DNA of 64,000 nt from Acanthornis magna (Eukaryota > Chordata > Aves > Passeriformes > Acanthizidae). The position numbers and the translations under genes are program-made. This document shows positions 48,010 through 62,334 of the stretch, in pieces. The number at the start of each line of letters is the position of its first letter. Position 1 is the stretch's first letter. The stretch is taken from NCBI GenBank assembly GCA_036785705.1, contig JAWUZG010000027.1:3143501-3207500 (forward strand), read 5' to 3'. The notes beneath the pieces are model-generated. The model was given only the letters and a program-made list of their open reading frames with translations. It was not told the DNA's origin and searched no databases.

Positions 48010-51000
48010 CAGTCACACTCTGATCACAGAAGCACAGGCTGTGTTCCTGACAGGGATTGCTTGGTGACAACCTAGAAGACAAAAAGCTCTGGAGACGAAT
48101 GTTAACAGTCTTGAATTTGAAACAGTTTGCTATATACCAGTCAACATTCTGCCTAATGAGCTCCAGTTTCATGTTTGAAATGTTTAATAGATTTGCAACT
48201 TGTGAAGTAATGTCAGTGACAAGATACACAAGGGAAACAGGATACAGCATTCATTTTTAATAACTGCAATTGTGTACTTCAGCTCCTACATGGCTGTACC
48301 TTATCAAACCAGTTTGTCACCTGGGGAAAGGCACCCCCGTGACTCAGAGTGGATGCTGATTTAGAGGGATTGTTTCTCATGCTTCCAGATGCTCCTCCAT
48401 TATCCTAATGGGGAAGAGCTGAGGTTCTCTAAGTGAATCTCCCAAGCTCTGCATGGGTAAACCCCTAAGACTGAGCAAAGGGTTTGTCAAGACTGTGAGG
48501 AATTGTGGTCTGCTCAGCAACACTCCTAACTGAGCAGTAACCCAGCTCTGAATTGGTGACCAAATTAAACATAGCTCTGAATTGATGACCAAATTAAACA
48601 CACTCCCCTGTATCACAGACCCTGGGTAGGGCCATCACAGAACTGCCACTACAGCATCAGCTTCTCAAACTTACACTTGAGTTTGGGGGGGCTGCTACTC
48701 CCTGCCACCTGCTCTGGTGGACACCACCACTTCCCATTCAGGGCAGACCTAAAGATGTGGGGATATTATAATATAAACACTGCTCTAATAAATAATCAAA
48801 CTTTTAGAACAAGCACCCTACCTTAATCAGTGAATGAACCTTTTGCTAGTTAATTGAAGGGCACAATAAATGCTGCATCCCTCAGCCCCACACAGATCGA
48901 GGGAGGTGTTTCACTCTGCAGATCTCACCCCGAGGGCAGTCGGTCACACTGCAGGGACTGGAGCCATCTGCCCTGGCTTTCAGCATCACTGCTGTGGGGA
49001 TCTGAAAACAGAGGAGCAGGACAAAACACACACATCTCAATTGTGTTTCACTGCACACTGAAACAATTATAAGGTGGGTGAGAGAAGCAGAGAGCAGCTT
49101 CTTTCTCCAGGAGAACCAGGCATAGCTCCAGCTTTCCCATTCACCTGTTACTGCCACAGTCACCCCACGGGGACCTCGACTCAAAAGAGACAGGCAAGAG
49201 AAAAGTACAGTGAAAAGAGAAAAATTTTTTAATAGACTGACTTGAATGTTAGGAGCATTTTAGAGACAGGCAGAGAGAGGCATCAGGTACTTCACCTTCA
49301 AGGAACAAACACTTTCAAAAAAAGCAGAGAAGGAAGGAGAATGCAGGTATCTGACCAAACTGGGTATCAATGTGCCAATCTATAAAGGACAATGTTACGC
49401 CATCAACATCAAAGATCTTTTCACTGAGACGTCGTGCAGAAAGAGGGCATTGGCTGCCATGAGCTGCACATGGTTGGGCAAACCAGGACAGGTGTGACCA
49501 TGCTGAGGTCACTGCAAGGAAGGAAACACTTCCGACCCTGTATTTCACATCTTGGAATCTCAATGCCCTCTCAGGCCAAACACGATGATAGTCTTTCTAG
49601 ACCATACTGAAGGAATACTCTGAGACACATCAACATTTCAACAATGCAAAAAACCCCCAAAACTGGTATCAGAAGCCACTCTTAACCTCTATTAAAGATT
49701 CCCTTTGCAAAGCTCTCCAGCAGAAGGCCTGATAGTCTTCTCTATGTACTTAAGGGTTTTCAATCTCAGCATTTTCTGAGTGCAGCTTTTTGGCATTGTC
49801 AATTACTATCCCAAAAATCCTCTGAAAAAAACCCTACCCTGTATCTCTGTCTTTTAGATAAAATATTAAAAAATAAACGATGTCTTTATGTGTGCAATCA
49901 GAGATCTCAGTACTTTTCCTAAGAGCCAAGAATTTGAAGTGGAGCTAAAATTCTGTGCAGTTTCAGCAAGGCTGGATGTGTTGCACAGTCACCTCTCAGA
50001 AAGTGTTTTCTGTGTAAAATAAACCCTGTGCTTATATCAATAGAGCAGCGTTACATAATATAATTGGAGGAAAGCTGAGTATTGTGTGACTTCAAAGTGA
50101 GACTTTTTGTAAGCATCTACTTCAGAGTGGAAGGATAAAAACAATGTAACCTTTCAGAATAGCCACTCTTTATGCTGGACGGTCCAGGGAAATCAGTTCA
50201 AAGAACCAGTCTGGCACTGAAAGGATCCATTCACAGCAGTGAAAAGCCCAAACTGCCCCACAGACACAACCAACTCCAACGACAGGGAATTTTGGATGAA
50301 GAACCTACACTTACAGCTGATTTCAGTGACTCTAAGAGACAGAAATATAGATCCAAACATAGCAACATTCTGGACTATATTCTAGGGATGTACACTGCCC
50401 GTCTTTAATACATCTGGACTTCACTTGCACTTTTGGGGGCAATACTGGAAAATGTTCATCCCTGCTGAAAAAATGGTGAACTTCTATTAACAATTTCTAA
50501 AGGATACTCTTATTCTCTATGATAATGACATTAAAGATTCTTTTCTCTAGGTGCTATGCTGACATAATGTTGCCTTAATGTATATTTTCCCACAAAAACA
50601 GTAGTTTGTTTATTTATAATGATATTGAGATAATTATTTGTAAAGTACCATAAACTCTGTGTAACATTATTTTCTATAAGATCTGTTATTATGGGTATTA
50701 GTAATACTCATTAGCAGACAAAAATGGAAAAGAATGTGCTTTATCCAACACCTAAAATTAATTAGTCATCTGCTCTCACAAGCTGCTCATAAACTTATTT
50801 TAATAAACTAGATCACCAAACAAGGATGAACTTTAAAATACTTAATGAAAGAAAAATGCATGTTCATTTTCCTTCTATGAAGATGACAGGCACAAGAAAT
50901 AACTATCTGGCAAGAGTTATGTTTCTAGTTTAACAACTGTTTAATACTAGGAAAAATATGACATTTCCATATTCCAACTCTCACTGCTCACTGAAAAATG

Positions 51001-54000
51001 TCTTGGAACTGATGTTAATAAGTACCTCAGCAGTCACTTTTCAAAAGGCACGGGGCCAAGTCTGCTATTTCTGTGATGTTACAGGAAGGCAGTTTTAAAG
51101 CAGCGTTGTTATATAACTAAAAGCCTTCATGATGAACAGCCTGGGACAGCACAGAACAAGCGTTTTGTGATTTCAAGGCACCTTCCCCCAAAACCTCATG
51201 AGGATTTACCAAGGCTAAGCCTCCCTGGCTCGCAGGAGGAAGGAAATGCCCTGGGAGTGTGCCCTGGGAGTGCACGGTGATTGCCAGGGGAGAAGAGGGC
51301 TTGGAGGCTCCCCGGGGCAGGGCCATTCCCCAGCAAGGGCTGGGTGCAGGCCAGACCAGCAGTGCCCAATCACTGCATGGAACGATTGTCTTTTGGCTTC
51401 CCAAGTGATGCACAGTCCCTGCTCTGCTCCCACAGACTATTTATCCATGATCAAAAATGTCACAAACATTTTTGGGAAGAGTGCTGTGGGTTAAACACCT
51501 GAGGATATGCCAGGTTGGACACTGCAGCCAAGGGAAGCCTCCTGACCAAATTCAGCAGGGCCTGGATCAGGGAGAAGAACTGCCTCAGCCTTCTTCTGGG
51601 GCAGGACTGTGCCAAAGCAGTGCCATGGCAGGTAGCTTTCCTAGAGATTTCAGGTGGAAATTACTTAGAGGAGGGAAGGATTCAGTTTCCTTGAATCTAT
51701 GTATGATAAATTTCACACAGTGTATTTTAAAACATATTTTAACTAAATATAACCAAAATGACACACTGCATTCACATAGCATGCAAACTTTGGGAAGCAA
51801 AATACTCTACAAACACAGATATTGTGACTCCTGTGAAATACATGTACCATGATCTTACCTATTAAACAAATACAGTTTCTTCTAAAATGGCAAACAACAG
51901 CTCTTTCCCCAATTGTGAAACTTTCCTGTAATTTAATAATACAGGACAGATTCTGCCAGAGCTTCAGGCAGGCACAAAGGGAAAAACTCACAGCACCAGA
52001 GCTCCACAGCCTCCTCCTCCATTCAGAGGAGATGCACAGGATTTTCTAAGGTTCGATCAGGAGGGCTCCTCCTCTGCACAAGTGTGTGTCTGTCTGAGCT
52101 GCAGAGCATCAGCTGTGTCCAGCAGCTTGCTCTCATCTTCACCTGGGCATTGCTGAGGCCAGGCTGTAACCTGGAGGGCAAATTGATCTCTCCATCCATT
52201 GTGATAAAGCACAAATATGTGATGAACTTTGGCCATGAGGTTTGCTCACCCATGGAGCTCCTCGGTGCTGTCCTGCTCTGTACAAACCATAGGCGCAGTT
52301 TTGCAGGGAAGGATTTTCCTCAGATTCATCAGGGAGATTTCTTTTAAGAAGGGCAGCGATTCACACAATATTGAGATCACCAGTACACTCTCACTTGGCC
52401 TCAGTGACTTTGAAGGAGGCCCTGATTATCCAATATAGCACAAATTATGAGGCACAGAAGTTAAAAATGACACTTTTGGATGTGTAGCAAGCTTACACAT
52501 CAAAGAGAATTTAGGGGCCAATAAGTATTTGCATGAAGCAGTAATTCCGCTAAAATCAGTAATATAAATTTTGTTCACCCTTTCTTTATTACATAGCACA
52601 TCACAGGCAGTGCAACATGGCTCTTCATAATAAACAGTTCTACGTATTCGGTGAAGCCATTGCCATTATCTAACTGTTTGCAAGTATTTGGGGAAAAGGA
52701 GCAGCTGTGAAATGAGTCAGAACTCTCTGGCTAAATGTCTCTGAGCTCTGCAGTAATTTATGTATGTTCCTAAAGTTTGAACATTCTATGTATGGGGGGA
52801 GAAAAAGGCAACAGAATGTAAAGACATTTAAATACATCAGCTTAAATAAGTCCATCTCGCATACTGTAGCCTGACTATCAGCCAGACCTGCACAGGAACT
52901 TCCTCACTCTTGTGTGGAACAACACTAAAGTCAAGGAAATTCCTCCATAGAAACAACCTTTCAGGAAAGTTTTACAATGGTTATCAAAAAATGGGATGTG
53001 CTTCATGCCAGCTGCTCTAACTCCCTGCCTGGGTGTAGGGAGCTCTGAGGAGCAGCAGCCTCGGAGCTGGGGCTGGGTGTGCCCCAAAGGTGTTCTGCAC
53101 CTCCATGGACACCTCCACAGGTGAGTGTTAGCATTCCAGAGCCCCTCTGCTCTGAAATGCCTGGAATGTTACAGATGCTTCAAAAAGGACTGCATTAGGG
53201 AAAAGATGGTTTTCCATCAAAAATACACCTCATTTTTCTTGGAGGTGGGATCATGTCTTCTGCTTATGCAAACTGCACTGACAAAGCTGTTATTTTTCTA
53301 TTGCATTTTTCTCTGTGTTTTGCTCATGTGCTACTCTGAATGCTAAAAAGCCACAAAAGCTGGCATTCCAGAGAATAATGAAACACTCCATGCCTCAAAG
53401 CTTCCACAAATGCAGAAATTAAACCAGGGCTGAGCACTGGCTGCTCTGTATGTTGCACTTATGCTCTTAAGCAAGTAAACATTTAAGGAGATGCATTTTT
53501 AAAAGAATAAGCTCCGAAAGGCACTGCAGAACTGTTCAGTGTATTACAAGTTATTAGTTTTATAGGACTTACAGATCAATCTCCTGTTTTCCTGGCATAA
53601 TCTTTCCATCTCCTGATCTCCCAGTTGAGCTGTTGTGCTCTCCCCCACTGTATCCCTGAGGTGTTCATGGCAGAGATGATCACCACAGATCCTAAGGCCC
53701 TGAAATCAGGGAAAGGGCAGAGTCCAGGGGAGGTGGAACCTGTGTGGAATTGGCAAATCCATCAGGTAAGTGAGGTACACCTTATGAAAAACAAATGTTA
53801 CAAGTACTCTTGCTATTTTACCACGTGTAAAAGCAAAGGGACAAGGGCTGGATTATCTGGAAGATGAAGCTGTGAAAATCAGGGATTGGTTTTTGTAAGG
53901 AAAAGAGCAAAGTGAATGTGTCAGTTCTGTTTTCTCTTGGCAGACAGAGATAGCAAGAATAAAAGGGACATAGAACACCTCTCTTACAATACTTCCTAAA

Positions 54001-57000
54001 CATTCTTCAGTTATCTCCATGCTCTTGGGAGGACTGTATTTATGCAGATCAGACAAAAATTAAACGTTAATGACAATCCCCCCAAATATTCACTAATTTT
54101 AGGATGTTGAGCAATGGACCTTATATTTGAAAGAGCTGAATTCACTTAACTCAGTTGACATCGCCTGGATTTGCCTAACATCTCTGGACACCTAAACTGA
54201 GCACCCTCATCTTTGATTGGGTATTTGGTGTCCAGCTCTCCAAAACAGAACCTTTCCCACCCCTCCTCAAGCCATGTGAAAATAAAAACTGGGCACAGTC
54301 AATGATGCAGAGAACAGTCAGGACCAGTCTTCCAGTTTCTGCAGCTAAATACTCAGCCATCTCACAAGCAATTACTTGAGCGATATTTTAAATTATTTTT
54401 GGATGAAAAATGCCTATACTACACAGAGAATCTTAAATAAGCCATCTGTGTTTTAAGACAACTGGATTTGGCTTTTTATTATGTGCAATTCATAGAGTGT
54501 CACACCTAACCTGTGTGACACCACTGAGAAAATGTTAGTTTTTTCAGTTCCTTGTAGAAGCTATGAAAAATTTACTAGAGTTGCATCTTCTTAAAAAATG
54601 CCATTCCCAATCTCAACCTGCTAATTTCTTTTCAGGAAAATGGAATTTTCACTCTAAAATGGATTTAGGTCCTTGAAAATTGTTTTTCTTTGAAAAGACA
54701 TGCAATAAACTAGTATGTGCAAGCCCTAACTTAATTAAGCACCAAGAGGGAATGTCTGCCAGGGTAAGCCTCAACAAGAAACTAAAATTCATTTTGCAGA
54801 ATGCAGCCGTGCCAGTAATTATAGTTGGTAGAAGAATGGCTTCTGGCCTTTCTCCCATAACGCTTTCATTTTAAATTTTACCCCTTAGTGAAATCAAGCA
54901 CCTGACGAGCAGGAGTGGGTGAATTAGTGGTCTGGGAGCCAGGATTAGGTCAAAGCTCCGAATAACCTAGCGTTACATGGATTTAGCCTAAAATTCTGTA
55001 TTTACATCAATGCACCCTTACAGTTGCCATCACCACAAACAGGATAAAGTTACTTGAGTGCTAATGAAGAAGGAGCTTTGTATGACAGCAGACAAGCAAA
55101 ATCCATCCTTTACAAAGTGTTCCATTTGTTCATGATCACTTTAGAGCCTGCAGCATTCAAAATCATGGATAACATTATATGGAAAGCTGGCATGAAAACA
55201 CCATTCTGTGTAGTATGTTTGTTTTAAAATATTGTTAAAAGCTTAAAGTTAATTTCCATTGCAGAACAATGTTCTGGGGTCTGGACTGTATTTGGGGTCG
55301 AGCCAGTGGGTTTGGTTCAACCTGACAATCAGGCAGCAGAGGCCTGGGAGTTCACATGCATTAACAGGGAGAAAGCATTTGTGCAGGCATTGCAAACCCA
55401 AGCTGCAGTTTGTTTCTGGTTACTCCTGGGGTCGTTATTGTCACTGACCCTGTTAGGCATTTCCATGTCCCTGTCAGGGGACCTCCAGGAATTTGCCACT
55501 AGTGACACTGCCAGGAATGGAGTTCCCTGTTTCCTCCCAGTGACTGTTTTCATTGGTCACCAGCACAGACCCTGAGCACTGCCACAGCTGTGTCACCACC
55601 CTGGGGCAGTCTCAAGCCGTGCTATGATTTCAGAAGCACACACTTGTGCTTTGTCACCATGACTTTGCCTCTGCTCTGACCACTTATTTTCCACCCCGAG
55701 CACTCCAACGACACTGCCAAGAGGCTCACGCACACCCTCGCCCAGCCCAGCTTCACCCTGCTCTTTAAAAAGCTGGGGGGAACGACTGAAAATTGCCATT
55801 TTCACCACAAGGGCCCTTCTGCCCACCTGTGCCTGCATGCTGAGCATTGGGGTGAGCACAAGAGAATTCCTCATGAATTCCAGGCTCTTCTGTGCTCAGC
55901 TCCACACAACCATGTCTTTGCTCAGGTGAGCCCTTGAGAGCTCAGGGCTCTCCAGAGATGGACTCTGGGGTAAGTTTTTGTACCTGAGACTAAAGCTTTG
56001 GCTGGTGAACCATTCATGAGCAGACTGCAGCAGAGAGTGAGCAGATCTTTGCCAGAGCTCCACAGTGTGTTGGGCTCTCCGTGTCCATAATTCATGATGC
56101 TGTTGCTACAGGCCCTAATTTTACATAAATGGAAGTCACAAGAGAACTGTTATGATGAGCAACCAGGAAAAGCACAGGGAAAGAGTGCCTCGTCAGTCAC
56201 TATTAAAGACACAGTTCAGTATTACATTTTCTGATTGTGAAGTCTCTTGGGAGTCAAAATATGCAATGCATGTTCTCGGAAGAGTAACAAGCTGAAACCT
56301 AAAATCTTGTAGACAGTCTTTAGAATCAATTTCTTCATGTCCTGTGCAGAACTCCATTCCAATTCCCCACATATGAAAAATACATAACCTCTTAGCTCCA
56401 AATTCATCTGCCTTACAGTTCCTTTTAGCTCCTATTTAAAAACTACTAAATTCTATCTTAGCTACCATGTAAGGTACTGTTCTGCGCCTGCTCAGGGATG
56501 ACAGATTTCAGAATTTAAGATCTGTCGTGCCAGGAGCAGATTATACCTTCTCTGAAAACAGAAACATGCACATTACTAGTACCAACTCAGGAATATAGCA
56601 AGCAGACTTGGTGCACCTGAAAGAATTGATTCCCTTCCCTTATCAACACAAAAGACAGAGTCATATAAGAGTTCCTGCTTTTCTATCTCACTGCATTTGT
56701 AGCAAACACACTGGACAGTATTTCAATATTTTCCTGTTGGAGAAACAAGCTTCAGGCACAGAATCCATGACATGTAAATTAAGATATACTTCACAAGACG
56801 TATCTTAGTTGTGAAAGTAGGTCATGCATTTAAGGCATTTCTAGACTCTCGATGTAAATATTCTGAAAATATTTTTGTGTGTATAGAATAATATTTTAAT
56901 TATTTATCAGACTTCATTCTCTAAGAACACTAAAGGAACAGCTATTTCTAAGAATCCTCATAGGGTAATAAGTACAAGCACTTCTTTGCAACCTTTTACA

Positions 57001-59225
57001 ACTTTATGCAGTGCCCATTGGGTTCTTAATGGAACTGCAGGCTTGAAGCACAGCTCAAAAAAAGTTGATACAGTAGAAGAAGCTATTGGGTGAAGATCAC
57101 AGGCTGCACAGGTAGGGAGCCCGACTAAACAACACCACGACATTTTCAAACGTTTACTATCTTGTATTATTTTGGGACTCTTGGAATTTCCTCAAGACTG
57201 GTGTTGGATATTTGTCCACCTGTCCATGAGCAAGTTATTCCATGAGCAAAGTCAAAGTGAGAAAAAAAGAGGAGAAAGTTAGAAAGCAAGACAGTCTATG
57301 TGTTTATGATGTGAATTGAGTTTCCAGACCAGAACTTCTATCAAGAGAACAAAAAAACAAGAGGCAATTTAAATCAGCACCACTATCAATTTATCCACTA
57401 GGTGTCACAAAATAATCATGCAACCAGACGAAAAGCAATTATATGTAAAATGTGTCAGTGTACTATATCAATGAAGCGCTGCTTTGAAACGAAATCTGTG
57501 ATAAGAGCAGATGCAGGAAAATGTCATGGATCTCATGAATATGCATAAACTGTCAGGAGTGTATGGGAACCTGAGCCATGACACACAAAAGCTGTTGCTA
57601 ACCACGGTGCATGTCATGTAATGGATTCACATACAAGCATGTAAGTGTTCCACTAAAAAAAACTCTTCCCAAATCCTAAAAGCAGTATTAACAGCCCTCA
57701 GAACTGGAAGACTTATGTTCCTTGCTTTTTAATACTCCAGCTACTGGACTAATGTATTATATCAGATTCTCTACAAATATGTAAAAATCCCTCATGACTA
57801 CAGGGAAAACACTGCCAAGAAAACAAGTTCTGAAGGCTAAAATGTATGAGGAAGAGAAACATAAACATATTATTAATATTAGTATAAAATCACCACAAAT
57901 GCCAAACACTGGAATTGGCAACAACATGTGACAGACACTCCTTAGATCCAGACTGTTCTTTTGGGAGGGCAGGGTAGAAAATTACCAAATGGCTCTGCAG
58001 CCATTATTTTCCAGAAATTAACCTCTACTGCTTTGGCAGTATTTGTGTTCTTAGATATTCCCGCAGCATTTTAAATTCGTAATTACACGTACACCTGCAC
58101 TCATCCAAAACACTGAGTGCACGAAAGGATTAAGGCTGGGCTGTTGAAACAGGCACCTTGGTTTCCAAAATGGTTCTTTAATAACAACAAGTTTTCCTCG
58201 GAGTTGCATAAAATTTTTATGGGCCAAGTACACTCCAGTGTGACTTTATCGTTATCTGTACTCACACATAATCCAGACAATTAAAAATACTGTAATCAAT
58301 AGCATATACAACATTACGAAATAGAACAGGCTGGTTAGATAAGAAGAGGAAACATATCCTTGCCATTTTTTATCATACAAACACAATAGCACCAGGGCTG
58401 TATATGCTCTGCTCCCAAGTGCCATTGCATAAAGACAGCAAAAATAACGTCAAACCTCCTTCTCCCTTGTCAGAAATGCAGTTAAGGATCGTATGCCCTA
58501 CCAGGGCACTGCATGTTTATACTGCAGTTTGTGTGTTTTATCCTGGCTGTAAACCCCAGGCTTCCTTAGGGTGTAAGCAAGCTCACATGATAAAGTTTAC
58601 ATTTTTACACAGTCTTTCTCTGTAATATGTGCTGTCTAAATGTCGGAGCTGGCCAACATTTTCCAAACCTTGGAAATACTTTCTTACTTGGTGATCATAG
58701 GGAAGCTTTTCTTCCCTGAAATTTTCCCTCCTTTTTTTTCAGCAACTGAACTAAATAGTTGTGCTTACAGGAACACAGGTACGAAGCTGAGAGAAATACC
58801 TTTTGTTTGTTTGTTTGTTTGTTTCCAATACTAGCATAACTTAATGTTTACGTGCTAAAGGAATCTGATGTGACATACACTTTCAGAAAAACTCAGAACT
58901 ATTCCCTGAAGTTCTCCCCACATTAAAACTATTATCTGACTTTAAAGAGCCCTCCAGTGATGCCCATTCTGATGACAGAATTCAGAGCCTCCTGAGGTCA
59001 GTAACAATTTTGCTATCACGTAGTGAGGCTGTGAATTCCCTTTAGACAGAGTCATACAGAAAAATGCTGAGGTAACTCTTCATTACATAAACCCCTGACT
59101 CTTTGATGCCAGAAGGTGAACGAGCAGATGTACAGTATTATTAATTCCACTTATGGAACTTAAGTTGCTCCTTTTTGACCTTTCAGTGGTCCAAGTCTGC
59201 AACACTGTTTTTGTTTCAGTCCTTG
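48010..59225. other. Non-coding DNA upstream of let-7a
   Basis: Presumed 5' portion of the let-7 host locus. No CpG island, coding exon or dispersed repeat was recognised. A 29-bp duplication lies at 48,544-48,601. A plus-strand consensus donor, CATCAG|GTAAGTGAGG at about 53,766, is on the wrong strand for the host RNA and has no exon support. A TTTG run sits at 58,801-58,824. Confidence 0.5.
48544..48601. repeat. 29-bp tandem duplication
   Basis: AGCTCTGAATTG(G/A)TGACC followed by AAATTAAACA occurs at 48,544 and 48,573 with a single main difference. Confidence 0.9.
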
Positions 59226-59233
59226 TGTAAGAA

Positions 59234-59640
59234 TCAAAGAACAACAGAATAATTCAGGTTGGAAGGACTCCTGAAAGCATCCAGTCCAACCTCCTGTTCA
59301 AAGCAGGTCTAATTAAATCACCTCTAAGGATGGAGAACTCACAACCTCCATGGGCACCTGTCCCAGTGCTTGACCATTCTTGGCTGAAGAGATTTTCCTT
59401 GTATGTGAGTGCAATTTCCTTTGTTCCACCTGGTGGCTGTGGGTTCTGCTGCTGCACAGCTCTGAGCAGAGCAGCTCCAGCCTCTCCCCTGTGCCCAGGC
59501 AGCTCCTGGCAGCCCTGAGCTGCAGCTGTGCCCTGTGCCCTGCCCTGCCCTGCCTGCCCAGCTCCAGCTCCAGCACAGAGCTCCTCCGGGCTCAGTCCGG
59601 GTGGGCCCACAGTGCAGAGCCTCTCTGGAGAGAGGCTGCT
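59234..59640 (-). mobile_element. CR1 LINE fragment, minus orientation
   Basis: The plus strand reads AATCAAAGAACAACAGAAT then CAGGTTGGAAGGACTCCTG and ATCCAGTCCAACCTCCTG, the reverse complement of a CR1 3' end. Further in it has TGTCCCAGTGCTTGACCATTC and the CR1 region that reads CTCCAGCCTCTCCCCTGTG. It runs head-on into another CR1 at about 59,640. Coding capacity is lost. Confidence 0.88.
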
Positions 59641-60075
59641 CCAAACTGGACACAGTCTGAGCAGAGGGATGGAGCAGCTCTGCTGTGGGGACAGGCTGAG
59701 AGAATTGGGGCTGTTCAGCCTGGGGAAGAGAGGCTTTGGGGTGACCTCACTGTGGCCTTGCAGTACCCGAAGGGAGCCCACAGGAAAGATGGGGAAAGAC
59801 TCTTTACAAGGGCCTGGAGTGACAGGACAAGGGGGAATTCACACTGACAGAGAGCAGGGTTAGATGGGATATTGGGGAGAATATCCCCTGGAGGGTGTGA
59901 GGCCCTGGCACAGGTGCCCAGAGCAGCTGTGGCTGCCCCTGGATCCCTGGCAGTGTCCCAGGCCAGGCTGGACAGGGCTTGGAGCAGCCTGGGACAGTGG
60001 GAGGTGTCCCTGCCATTGAGTGAGAGGAGCTTTATGGTCCCTCCCAAGCCAAGCCATTCTGTGATTCCAACACAG
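59640..60075 (+). mobile_element. CR1 LINE fragment, plus orientation
   Basis: Starts at about GCTGCTCCAAACTGGACACA. It then has GGGGCTGTTCAGCCTGGGGA and the TGTGAGGCCCTGGCACAGGT segment, followed by GTCCCAGGCCAGGCTGGACA, and ends AGCCAAGCCATTCTGTGATTCC, all CR1 landmarks. The 5' end abuts the oppositely oriented copy. The tail subtype is close to that of the 62.3 kb copy and unlike its neighbour. Confidence 0.92.
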
Positions 60076-60079
60076 CCTC

Positions 60080-61815
60080 ACAAGTGCTGTGCAGAGCGAG
60101 GATCTCTGCTCTGACTGAGGTGTTGCTCACGCAGCCCTGATGGAGTTGGCACACGGCTGGTGGGTGTCAGCCTGTGCTCCAGGACCCCCAGAACCTTTTG
60201 TACACAGCTGCTTCCTACACAGCTGCCCCCAGCCTGTTCCATTACAACCTCGCTGATGGCAGTATTTACACTGTTTCTCAAATTATCAATAATAATTTTT
60301 TTTCTTTTTTTCTTTCTTTTTCTTTCTTTTTTTTTTTTTTTAAATTTAGAATTTCATCTATCCTAGGTCTCACTTGGCCTTGAAGTGCCATGAGTCGAAC
60401 AGCTTAGGAATGTGAATGTACAGAAAATGTGCTTCCCATTAGCTCTTAATGCCATAAATCTAAAATCCCTGATACTACTGTAAGAGCAGAGCTTCAACTC
60501 AAATCTTAAAAGAAGCTTTAGACAGGATAGTAAGTCTCAGCAGCCACACAAGACACTTACTGCTGCGTAGGACAGGCTTGCAAAAGCACGTGGATCAGAG
60601 GTCCTGCCCTTGTGCATCAGTATTTCACTTACAATGGAATAATTTTAAATTACATTAAGAACTATAATCATATTCTAGTATCATTTACTTTTTCATACCC
60701 TCTGCCACTAGAAATACGCTTGAAGATATCCATCCAGCCCCAAGTGCGCTATTCTGGGAAAGTTTCCATTTAGATGAGAACATTCATGCTCATAACTACA
60801 CGATTTTTTTAAGCTTAATTCAATAGGAGTAACTGGTTCAACTTGGTGCTTGCTCATTAGTGAGCAGTTGGAAGGAACTGGTTAATCATTGTTTGCCATC
60901 TGCTTTGGAGAATCAGCACTGTACAGAACCTTTTCTGCAGCAAATAAAACCGCAATGCACAAAGAGCACTAAAGGAAAATCCTGTTTTCAGCTATGGGGT
61001 TTTCTTTAGCACTCCCCATCAGATTTCTTGGCCAAAAATGAAGGCAGCCCCTTTTGGGTATTTTGTTTTCTCAGAAAGGCTCTGAATTCTCTAATCTCTC
61101 CAGGATGTTTTATTAAAACAAACTAAGTTCTTCTAAACAGACAAGCCAGGACTTAAAACACTCTATCGAGTCAAAAAGTGCATTTGCCTCCTCACAGAAA
61201 AATATTAAAATTAAAAAATAAAACTGGTTGACTATCTATGCTGCTTTCTTGGCTCATCTTCCCCATCTGGTGTGACTGACAAATGCTGTGTCATACTTGG
61301 AGAGGGAAAGAAGTTTCCGTTTTTAGATTTTGGAATCCAGGAGTTCCTAAAAAAATCATTTGCTTCAAAGTGAGGAAAATATATGTGAATAATGTAAAAA
61401 TGTTCCACTTAAACACAGAAAAATTGCTGGGAAAAGGCACTTCATAAACTGAGGTTTTCTTAAAATACACATTGCTAACAAGTGGCAAAAAATATCAGAA
61501 GAAATGCTGAGCATGAGAAATCAGTACTGCTAGGCTCACTCTCCTATCAGAGATCTAGCACTGGGGGCTGTAATTCAGGTTATTAAACTCTTTTTTCAAG
61601 ATTGATTAATGTTCATTTTAGTAACATCAGCAGGAAAGCCAGGCTCCAACATTCTTAATATTGAGAGGGCTGAAGGCTGCAGTCCTCCAGCAGAAAATCA
61701 AAGTGTGCTCCTCTAGGCCTTCTTGCAAATACTGAACTCTCTGTGTATTCAATCATTACAGAAGCCTGGCAGTGAAAAATATTTTTCCTTAAAAAACTTC
61801 TTAAAACAAACAACG
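60080..61815. other. Non-coding spacer with poly-pyrimidine tract
   Basis: No gene was recognised. The main feature is a T-rich tract with scattered C at about 60,297-60,342. The rest is AT-rich unique-looking sequence. Confidence 0.5.
60297..60342. repeat. T-rich (TTTC) simple tract
   Basis: Almost pure T with regularly placed C, ending in a run of about 17 T. The ORFs it generates are phenylalanine-rich artefacts. Confidence 0.9.
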
Positions 61816-61827
61816 GGAAATGCCCCC

Positions 61828-62138
61828 TGTAACTTCTTGCTCTGATGCCTAAAAGACAGGCTACCTGAAACTGAGGCCAAGACAAATTAGGAGTATAAAA
61901 GCGGACAATTTATTCAAGGTCTGCAAAGGCCTTTAGGTACATCTGGGCAAGCAAAGTCCCCACTCAGGGACGACACCCAAAATGGACACAGGGTCACAAG
62001 CCCTTCACCTTTGATAAGTTCTGTCCATTAGCACATTGGCCCTTCATTCTCCAATCACACCCTCAGGTGATGATGTTCACCACCCCAAGCCTGCTCACCC
62101 AGCTCACAGTTGTTTACATATTTTCGGGCCCTAAGGCA
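61828..62138 (-). mobile_element. Solitary LTR-like segment, minus orientation
   Basis: On the minus strand the segment runs from TGCCTTAGGGCCCG at about 62,138. It passes a GTGATTGGAGAATGAAGGG region to an AATAAA at 61,909-61,914 and then TTGTCTTGGCCTCAGTTTC. It ends near CTTTTAGGCATCA (61,843) or a little beyond. A TG...CA span with a late polyadenylation signal and T-rich 3' part suits a solo LTR of an avian endogenous retrovirus. I could not find a convincing target-site duplication, and no internal viral genes are adjacent. Family not assigned. Confidence 0.45.
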
Positions 62139-62334
62139 ACGAATATATAATTGAATCTGTGTTCAGAGAGCCTTGTTTGGCCAAAGGTGCTGGAACAGAG
62201 GATTTTAGCACTTTGTAAGAAGCACAGAACTACAGCAAGTTACAGATACAGGAAGAGTAAAGAACTAGAAATAATTAAGGCATCAGCTCCAGCCATAAAT
62301 TTCAATCACCATCCATTTCTTTGCAGATCTCCTG

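Noticed and set aside
47507..48250. 134-codon plus ORF and 165-codon minus ORF around the let-7 hairpins
   Set aside because: They overlap microRNA precursor sequence or its flanks, have no known motif, and sit in an established non-coding locus.
53755..53780. Consensus splice donor CAG|GTAAGTGAG on the plus strand
   Set aside because: Only one motif, with no acceptor, ORF or promoter nearby and on the opposite strand to the let-7 host RNA.
59254..60114. ORFs of 104-175 codons at 59-60 kb
   Set aside because: They lie in truncated CR1 copies; the real CR1 frame is broken.
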